Of a DNA stretch of 64,000 nucleotides, positions 57,792 to 64,000 are shown in pieces. The notes under the pieces are model-generated. The model searched no databases. It was given only the letters and a program-made list of their open reading frames with translations, and had not been told where the DNA came from. Position numbers and translations under genes: made by a program. The DNA is from Pseudomonadota bacterium (GTDB lineage Bacteria > Pseudomonadota > Gammaproteobacteria > Xanthomonadales > Ahniellaceae): the NCBI GenBank assembly GCA_022843465.1, contig JALHNO010000007.1, positions 1 through 64,000 on the forward strand, given 5' to 3'. Within the stretch, counting starts at the first letter, position 1. Every line of letters begins with the position of its first letter.

Positions 57792-59123
57792 TCAGTCGAG
57801 CATGGCGTTGACCGCCTGGATATCCGCCACGTCGATGGTGCCGGCGGACTGCTTCAGGCGCAGATTGCTGAGGATGAACGCATGGCGGGCGCGGGCATAT
57901 TCGCGCTCGGCAGCGAACTGCTGTTGCTGACTGAGCAGCACGTCGACGATGGTACGGGTACCGACCTCGAAACCGGCCTGGGTGGCTTCGAGCGCGCTCT
58001 GCGCCGAGACCAGGGCCTGCTTGCGGGCTTCGACCTCGCTGACGCCGGCAACCGCCGAACGATAGGCGCTGCGGGTCTGGCGCACCGTGGCGCGACGGGT
58101 CTGCTCAAGGGCATCGCCGCTGGCATCGCGGTCATGGATCGCCTGCTTGTAGCGGGCATTGGTGGCACCGCCAGAGAACAGCGGCACATTGAGTGTCAGC
58201 GAAAACGCTGTGGTTTCAGGATCGGTAGGCGAAAAGGGTCCGGCTTCGCCACCACTGATTTCCTTGCTGTAGGTCGCGCCGAAGGAAAGGTAGGGCAGGT
58301 GATCTGACCAGGCACTCTTGGCAGCGGCGGAAGCAGCGTCAACGGCATTCTGCTGTGAGGCCAGCGAAGGGCTGTTGGCGATCGCAGTCTCGACCCACTG
58401 CTCGGCATCGGACGGCTCCGGTGCCTTGAGTTCGATTTCGGGTTTCAGCGGCTTGACTGCATCCAGCGGCCGCCCGGTGATTTCGATCAGGGCTTCGAAG
58501 GCATCGTCCAGAGCATTGCGCGCCAGGATGGCAGCGGCGCGCGCACCGTCGAAGCGGGCGCGGGCTTCGTGCACGTCGGTGATCGCAGTCAGACCCACCT
58601 CGAAACGCTGATCGGCCTGCTCGAGCTGACGACCGACGGCACGTTCCTCGGCCTCGGCCGAGGTGACATTGGACTGCGCGGTCAACACGCCGAAATAGGC
58701 CTCGGCGACGCGATACAGCAGATTGTCGAGTGCGGCGTCGTAGTCGGACATGCCGCGGGCGGCCTGGAAGCGGGCAGCCTTCAGGTCCATGTATTGGCTG
58801 TGGCGATAGATCGTCTGTTGAAGACTTGCACCATAGTTGCGATCTCGGCTGTCGGAACTGAAGCCGACTTCGCGACCAAGAGCCTCACTGAAGATCGTGC
58901 CGTCAGTCGTACTACGCCGAGCATCCCAACTGGCGTTGAGTTGCGGCAACAGGGCGGAACGCGCCAGCGGCACGCTCTGACCTGCGCTCAGCTGACGCGA
59001 TTCGGCCGCAGCCAGCTGCGGATCGCTGGCACGTGCCAGTTCGTACACCTCAAAGAGGTCGGCCGCGGAAACCGAGGCGGAAACCGCCAGGGCGAGAGCG
59101 GAAAATACCAAACGATTCAACAT
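57792..59123 (-). CDS. tolC: TolC-family outer membrane efflux protein
   Basis: From the ATG at 59123 (AAGGA upstream) the product is 443 residues with a signal peptide (MLNRLVFSALALAVSASVSA). It has the TolC layout: DLFEVYELARASDPQL at the mature start, long alpha-helical coiled-coil segments with an internal repeat, and strand motifs such as GFEVGTRTIVDVL. It forms the outer-membrane exit duct for RND pumps and type I secretion. It follows pcm on the same strand (25-nt gap), a common arrangement in Xanthomonadales. Confidence 0.93.
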   Translation of the reverse strand: MLNRLVFSALALAVSASVSAADLFEVYELARASDPQLAAAESRQLSAGQSVPLARSALLPQLNASWDARRSTTDGTIFSEALGREVGFSSDSRDRNYGASLQQTIYRHSQYMDLKAARFQAARGMSDYDAALDNLLYRVAEAYFGVLTAQSNVTSAEAEERAVGRQLEQADQRFEVGLTAITDVHEARARFDGARAAAILARNALDDAFEALIEITGRPLDAVKPLKPEIELKAPEPSDAEQWVETAIANSPSLASQQNAVDAASAAAKSAWSDHLPYLSFGATYSKEISGGEAGPFSPTDPETTAFSLTLNVPLFSGGATNARYKQAIHDRDASGDALEQTRRATVRQTRSAYRSAVAGVSEVEARKQALVSAQSALEATQAGFEVGTRTIVDVLLSQQQQFAAEREYARARHAFILSNLRLKQSAGTIDVADIQAVNAMLD

Positions 59124-59147
59124 GATCAATCCTTGTTATGAACCCGC

Positions 59148-59807
59148 TTACAGCGCAAAGCGCTTGGGCGGAGCAGCGTTGACGAGATAGGGCAATTGGG
59201 TTTCAAACAGACTCTGCTCGCGATACACATCGGCACCGATGCGGGTGATCACGACCGCCTCCATGACCGGCGCCACGCCCCGGACCAGAAACAGGCGGCC
59301 ACCGGGCTTCAGCCAGCGACGAAACTTCTCCGGTTCGCGATGGACCGCGCCGGTCACGGCGATGGCATCGAACTCGCGTTCCGAAGCAAAACTCCCCAAA
59401 GCATCCGCTGTCACCACACTCGCATTGCTTGTGCGCGCTTCCAGCAACTTCTGCCGCGCTCTTTCGGCGAGGTCAGCGTGAATTTCCACACTCAGTACAT
59501 CGCGTGCCAGATAGCCCAGGCAGGCGGTGATGAAGCCGCTGCCGGTACCGATCTCGAGCACGCTGTCGCTGGCTTGCACCGCCAGACCCTGCAGCATGCG
59601 GCCCTCGACCACCGGCGCCATCATGGTCTCGCCATGCGCCAGCGGCAGCGCGGTATCGGCAAAGGCAAGATCGCGATATTCGTCGGCCACAAAATTTTCG
59701 CGCTGCACCTTGCTCATTGCTTCGAGCACGCGCATGTCGACGACATCCCAGGGACGTACCTGCTGTTCGACCATGTTGAAGCGGGTACGTTCTAGATCAA
59801 GATTCAT
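59148..59807 (-). CDS. pcm: protein-L-isoaspartate O-methyltransferase
   Basis: A 219-residue enzyme with the S-adenosylmethionine-binding motif VLEIGTGSGF at residues 83-92, the family QQVRPWDV and PLAHGETMMAP segments, and LKPGGRLFLVRG. It methylates isoaspartyl residues in damaged proteins for repair. It lies upstream of tolC on the same strand, probably in one transcript. Confidence 0.9.
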   Translation of the reverse strand: MNLDLERTRFNMVEQQVRPWDVVDMRVLEAMSKVQRENFVADEYRDLAFADTALPLAHGETMMAPVVEGRMLQGLAVQASDSVLEIGTGSGFITACLGYLARDVLSVEIHADLAERARQKLLEARTSNASVVTADALGSFASEREFDAIAVTGAVHREPEKFRRWLKPGGRLFLVRGVAPVMEAVVITRIGADVYREQSLFETQLPYLVNAAPPKRFAL

Positions 59808-59946
59808 ATAACTCGGGTCCGGGCCGGAATGAAGACGCCGAGTTTGGGCCTTCGCTGCTTTTCCGGCAAGATGAATGATTGCAAGACATTGATTTTGCTG
59901 AGAGTGCAGGAAGTCATTGGCGGCGCTTGACGGCTGTCAGATCGAC

Positions 59947-62900
59947 TCATCGGCCGCCCGCCACCTCGATCTCGTCACCGGGCCAGGGATCCGCGCCCAG
60001 ATGCTCGGGTCGGATCCGCGGCCGCTGGACCTTGAACCAGGCCGCGTACAGCGCCGGCAGGAACAGCACCGTCAACACCGTCGCCACGGTCAGGCCACCC
60101 ATGATCGCCACCGCCATCGGACCAAAGAACGCGCTCCAGGCCAGCGGAATCATCGCCAGCACAGCCGCCAGCGCGGTCAGCACAATGGGTCGGAAGCGCC
60201 GCGTGGTGGCGCCGATCACGGCATCCCAGGGCGCCTGTCCGGCGCTGATGTCCTGATCGATCTGATCAACCAGGATCACCGAGTTGCGCATGATCATTCC
60301 GGCCAGCGCGATCGTACCCAGCATGGCCACGAAGCCGAACGGCACGCGGAACACCAGCAGGAACAGGGTGACGCCGATCAATCCCAGTGGCGCGGTCACG
60401 AACACCAGGAAGGTGCGCGAAAAACTCTTCAACTGGATCATCAGCAGAGTAAGCACGGTGATGATGAAGAGCGGCACACCGGCGGCAACCGATTTCTGGC
60501 CACGCGCGCTGTCCTCGACGGTGCCACCGAGCTCGATCAGATAACCATAGGGCAGCTTGGCGCGGATATCGCTGAGCTCGGCGTTGACCTGGGCGGTGAC
60601 GGTCGGCGGCTGGATCTTGCCGTAGACGTCGCCGCGCACGATGACGGTAGGCAAGCGGTTGCGCCGCCAGAGCACACCTTCTTCCAGTCCGTACTCCAGA
60701 TGCGCGATCTGCGCCAGCGGCACGCTCTTGCCGGAAGGCGTCGGAATCGCCAGGGAATCGAGCAGGCTGAGCTTGGCACGCTCCTCTCCGGGACCACGCA
60801 GCACGACATCGATCAGTTCATTGCCCTCGCGGAACTGGGTGATGCGCGAACCCGAGATCGAGCTCTGCAGGAAATTGGACAGATCCTGCGAACTGACACC
60901 AAACACGCGGGCGCGATCCTGATCGATCGCCAGCCGGATCACCTTGCTGGGTTCTTCCCAGTCGAGATGGACACCCGACAGGTTCTTGTTGGCGCGCATG
61001 ACCTGGGCCACCTCGCGGGCATGCTTGCGCACGGTGGTGACGTCTTCGCCGGAAACGCGGAACTGCACCGGGAAACCTACCGGCGGTCCATTCTCCAATC
61101 GCGTTACGCGGCCGCGCAGTTCGGCGAAGTCCTTCTCGAACAGCGAGATCAACTGCGCGCGCAGTGCCTCACGCTCTTCGATCGACTTGGTCAGCACGAC
61201 GAACTGCGCGAAGCTGGCCTGCGGCAATTGCTGATCGAGCGGCAGATAGAAGCGCGGCGAACCGGTGCCGACATAGGCCACATAGTTCTCGACGCCTTTC
61301 TGCTTTTCGAGAAAGGCCTCCATCTTGATCACCGCGCTCTCGGTGGCATGGATCGAGCTGCCTTCTGGCAATTTCAGATCGACCATCAGCTCCAGCCGAG
61401 TCGAGGCCGGGAAGAACTGCTGCTGGACAAACCGGAACGAGAACATCGAGACCAGCAACAGACCGATGGTGGCCAGAATCACCGTCTTGCGGTGATCCAG
61501 GCACCACTCCACGGTCTCGCGGAAGCGCTTGTAGAACGGCGTATCGTAGGGGTCGTGGGCGGCGGCATGCTGATCTGCGGCGAGGCCATGTTCGGGCAGC
61601 AGGCGATAGCCGAGATAGGGAATCAGGATCACCGCAGCAATCCAGCTCAGCAGCAAGGCAATCGTCACCACCTGGAAGATCGAGCGGGTGTACTCGCCAG
61701 TACCCGACTGCGCGGTCGCAATCGGCAGAAAGCCGGCGGCGGTAATCAAGGTACCGGTGAGCATCGGGAAAGCGGTACTGGTATAGGCAAACGCAGCGGC
61801 GCGAAACCGATCGAAGCCCTGTTCGAGTTTCACCGCCATCATCTCGACCGCGATGATGGCGTCATCGACCAGCAGGCCGAGCGCCAGCACCAGGGCACCC
61901 AGCGAGATCTTGTGCAGGCCGATACCGAACAACTGCATGCAGGCGAAAGTCATCGCCAGCACCAGCGGGATGGTCAGGGCCACCACCAGACCGGTGCGGA
62001 AGCCGAGCGAAAAGAAGCTGACCGCGAGCACGATCAGCACGGCGATCGCCAGCGTCTCGATGAACTCGGCGATGGAACTGCGCACCGCCTTGGGCTGATC
62101 GGCAACGCGGGCCAGCTCAAGGCCCACGGGCAAGGTGTCGCTGATCTTGCCGGTGGCCTCGTCAAGCAGGCGGCCCAGCTGCACGATGTCGCCGCCCGGC
62201 TTCATCGCGACCGCGATACCGAGCGCCTCCTTGCCGAGGAAGCGCATGCGCGCCTGCGGCGGATCGACGAAATCGCGCCGCACTTCGGCGACATCGCCGA
62301 GCCGGAACAGTCGACCGCTGGCGCGGATATTGATGTTGCGGATGGCATCAACAGTCTCGAAGGCACCGCTGGTGCGCAGATAGATGCGGTCGCTTGCGGT
62401 TTCAAAGCTGCCCGCCGGCGTCACCGCGTTCTGGGCCTCCAGCTGGCGCACTACATCCTCGAAGGGGATGCCGAAGGTGGACAGCTTGGAATTGGATATC
62501 TCGACAAAGACGCGCTCGTCCTGCAGCCCGATCAGCTCGACCTTGGCGACATCGGGCACCCGCAGCAGTTGCAGCTGGATGCGCTCGGCGTAGCGTTTGA
62601 GCAGGGCATAGTCGTAGCCATCGCCGATCAGGGCATAGATATTGCCGAAGGTATCGCCGAACTCGTCATTGACGAAGGGGCCCTGGGTGCCCGCAGGAAA
62701 GGTATGTCGGATATCGCCGAGCTTCTTGCGCACCTGATAGAAGGTATTGGGCAGCGCCTTCGATGGCAGCGAGTCCTTGGCAACCAGAAAGACATTGGAT
62801 TCGCCCGGCCGCGAGTAGCTGCGGATGAACTCGAAATCCGGCAGTTCCTGCAACTTTTCCTCGATGCGGTCGGTGACCTGGCGCGCCACTTCATCGGCCG

Positions 62901-63108
62901 TTGCGCCTGGCCAGATCGTGCGGACTACCATCACCTTGAAGGTGAAAGGCGGATCTTCGGACTGGCCGAGGGCGCGATAGGACATGATGCCGACCACGGC
63001 CAGCACCAGGGAGAAGAACAGCACCAGCGGGCGATTGGACAGCGCCCAGGCCGAGAGATTGAATCCGGAGCTGAGCGCCTCGCGCTCGTCATTGGGCGAC
63101 TGGCTCAC
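59947..63108 (-). CDS. RND multidrug efflux permease (AcrB/HAE1 family)
   Basis: A 1053-residue permease starting at a GTG (63108) that overlaps the adaptor stop by 4 nt (GTGA). Twelve membrane helices are split by two large periplasmic loops. The TM4 proton-relay motif GLLVDDAIIAVEMM has both Asp residues, and the N-terminus reads NRPLVLFFSLVLAVVGI...PPFTFKVMVVRTIWPGAT. The substrate is unknown. The similarity pattern is closer to the broad acriflavine-resistance group than to metal-specific CusA. It would work with the adaptor encoded upstream and the TolC protein encoded downstream. Confidence 0.93.
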   Translation of the reverse strand: MSQSPNDEREALSSGFNLSAWALSNRPLVLFFSLVLAVVGIMSYRALGQSEDPPFTFKVMVVRTIWPGATADEVARQVTDRIEEKLQELPDFEFIRSYSRPGESNVFLVAKDSLPSKALPNTFYQVRKKLGDIRHTFPAGTQGPFVNDEFGDTFGNIYALIGDGYDYALLKRYAERIQLQLLRVPDVAKVELIGLQDERVFVEISNSKLSTFGIPFEDVVRQLEAQNAVTPAGSFETASDRIYLRTSGAFETVDAIRNINIRASGRLFRLGDVAEVRRDFVDPPQARMRFLGKEALGIAVAMKPGGDIVQLGRLLDEATGKISDTLPVGLELARVADQPKAVRSSIAEFIETLAIAVLIVLAVSFFSLGFRTGLVVALTIPLVLAMTFACMQLFGIGLHKISLGALVLALGLLVDDAIIAVEMMAVKLEQGFDRFRAAAFAYTSTAFPMLTGTLITAAGFLPIATAQSGTGEYTRSIFQVVTIALLLSWIAAVILIPYLGYRLLPEHGLAADQHAAAHDPYDTPFYKRFRETVEWCLDHRKTVILATIGLLLVSMFSFRFVQQQFFPASTRLELMVDLKLPEGSSIHATESAVIKMEAFLEKQKGVENYVAYVGTGSPRFYLPLDQQLPQASFAQFVVLTKSIEEREALRAQLISLFEKDFAELRGRVTRLENGPPVGFPVQFRVSGEDVTTVRKHAREVAQVMRANKNLSGVHLDWEEPSKVIRLAIDQDRARVFGVSSQDLSNFLQSSISGSRITQFREGNELIDVVLRGPGEERAKLSLLDSLAIPTPSGKSVPLAQIAHLEYGLEEGVLWRRNRLPTVIVRGDVYGKIQPPTVTAQVNAELSDIRAKLPYGYLIELGGTVEDSARGQKSVAAGVPLFIITVLTLLMIQLKSFSRTFLVFVTAPLGLIGVTLFLLVFRVPFGFVAMLGTIALAGMIMRNSVILVDQIDQDISAGQAPWDAVIGATTRRFRPIVLTALAAVLAMIPLAWSAFFGPMAVAIMGGLTVATVLTVLFLPALYAAWFKVQRPRIRPEHLGADPWPGDEIEVAGGR

Positions 63109-64000
63109 GGCATCACCGCGCGGTTCTCGCGGTCGATCGGCAGCACCTGCTGTCCGCTGACCAGCTTGTGCACGCCGGCCGTGACGATCCAGTCGCTCGG
63201 CAGCAAGCCTGAAATCACGCTGACACCGTCCTCGCGATACTTGCCGACGCGCAACTCGCGCAGACTGACCTTGCGTGATTGCGGATCGATCACCCAGGCC
63301 GCGGTCTTGCCATCCTTTTCGTGCAGGGCGGCCAGCGGAATCAGCACCGCGGCCGGCGCGTTGGCATCGGTGAAGAACACGCGTGCGGTCATGCCGAGCT
63401 GCACGCTTTCATCGGGCTGATCGAAGCCGACGCGCACCGAGTAAGTACGAGTGGCGGCATCCGCCTCGGACGCCACCTCGCGGATCTGACCGGCATAGCG
63501 TTTGCCGCCTTCCGACCACAGTTCAAGAATCAGCGGCCGTCCGGGCTTGAACTCGGCATAGCGCGATTCCGGCACATCGATTTCGACTTCGAGCTCTCCG
63601 GCCTGGGCGAGCGAGACCACCGGCGTGCCCGGGGACACCACCTGACCGACCTCGGCATTGACCGAAGTGATCACGCCATCGGCATCGGCAATCAGTCGGG
63701 TATAGCGACTCTGGTTGCGCGCGACCTGCATCTGCGCCTGTGCCTGCTCATGCCGCGCCTTGGCGGCCTTCTGCTGATTCACCCGGGCATCGAACAAGGT
63801 CTTGCTGACGTAGTTCTTTTCCAGCAACTGGCGATGTCGCTCGAGTTCGGCATCGGCCAGCGCCAGATCGGCGGCGGCCGAAGCCACGGCGGCCTGCGCC
63901 GAGTTCAAGGCCAGCATGGCGTCCTCGGGTGCGAGGGTGGCGAGCACGTCGCCCTTGCGCACGCGTTCGCCATTGTTGACCGCGCGGGTCTCGATTTTTC
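63105..64000 (-). CDS. RND efflux periplasmic adaptor (membrane fusion protein), 5' end outside the window
   Basis: The frame is open to the window edge; the visible 298 residues begin IETRAVNNGERVRKGDVLAT, so the signal peptide and N-terminus lie beyond 64000. Visible domains: the first half of the lipoyl domain, an alpha-hairpin with coiled-coil repeats (AQAAVASAAADLALADAELE), the second lipoyl half (DGVITSVNAEVGQVVSPGTP) and the beta-barrel and membrane-proximal domains. It couples the RND permease to TolC and is first in the operon. Confidence 0.9.
   Translation of the reverse strand, partial: KIETRAVNNGERVRKGDVLATLAPEDAMLALNSAQAAVASAAADLALADAELERHRQLLEKNYVSKTLFDARVNQQKAAKARHEQAQAQMQVARNQSRYTRLIADADGVITSVNAEVGQVVSPGTPVVSLAQAGELEVEIDVPESRYAEFKPGRPLILELWSEGGKRYAGQIREVASEADAATRTYSVRVGFDQPDESVQLGMTARVFFTDANAPAAVLIPLAALHEKDGKTAAWVIDPQSRKVSLRELRVGKYREDGVSVISGLLPSDWIVTAGVHKLVSGQQVLPIDRENRAVMP

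Noticed and set aside
59917-63420. 1167-codon open frame opposite the RND permease and adaptor
   Set aside because: His/Gln/Arg-rich translation with no domain, lying exactly antisense to well-supported efflux genes. It is a product of GC-biased third codon positions.

Overview
The window is high-GC bacterial DNA with dense coding, many Sec signal peptides, a tolC-pcm pair, an RND efflux operon, cstA with its ybdD partner, NarL-type two-component pairs and many large repeat-rich secreted proteins. This fits a Gammaproteobacterium of the Xanthomonadales/Lysobacterales (Rhodanobacteraceae-like). The assignment is inferred from gene content and style; no rRNA or tRNA gene was seen.

Layout: (1) 1-3.2 kb, an accessory-looking edge with a DGQHR-domain (DndB-like) protein and a four-helix membrane protein in one minus-strand unit, plus a small acidic ORF. 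(2) 3.2-7.2 kb, a secreted Het-C-like/VWA/thrombospondin-3 protein, a small membrane protein and an HNH nuclease. (3) 7.3-15.4 kb, a 14-repeat FG-GAP protein, an overlapping response regulator/histidine kinase pair and a membrane diguanylate cyclase. (4) 15.9-21.2 kb, a small orphan protein, a secreted protein of unknown function, an MscS channel, and cstA-ybdD. (5) 21.9-26.4 kb, a periplasmic-propeller histidine kinase and an S41-type peptidase. (6) 26.9-33.3 kb, a minus-strand run of secreted proteins joined by 4-nt start/stop overlaps. (7) 33.5-43.2 kb, a second propeller kinase with its regulator, a TIG-domain protein, a GH16 glucanase, an ATP-grasp enzyme and an orphan regulator. (8) 43.6-57.6 kb, large surface/secreted proteins: an RTX-repeat protein, an HzsA-like dihaem protein, a 1910-residue beta-helix/Calx-beta protein, a delta-60 repeat protein and an 11-repeat protein. 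(9) 57.8-64 kb, tolC, pcm and an RND permease with its adaptor, which runs off the end.

The main unexplained theme is a shared short C-terminus. Seven unrelated secreted proteins end in, or within about 14 residues of, an F-x-[DNSG]-x-F-E motif (for example LFKDGFE, LFSDGFELP, LFLDGFEF, VFGNGFE). An eighth copy lies in frame behind the TAG stop of a lipoprotein gene at 32.5-32.7 kb. This looks like a sorting or processing tag whose handler is not in the window.

Two dispersed repeat families occupy the gaps: an 18-20 bp element (ATGGTGCCAGGGACAATT) in 13 copies arranged in inverted clusters, and a GCGGGG/CCCCGC palindrome family that forms a 41-bp-period array at 43.2-43.5 kb and a 58-bp direct duplication at 47.8 kb. 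The Calx-beta gene contains eight units with an exact 342-bp period.
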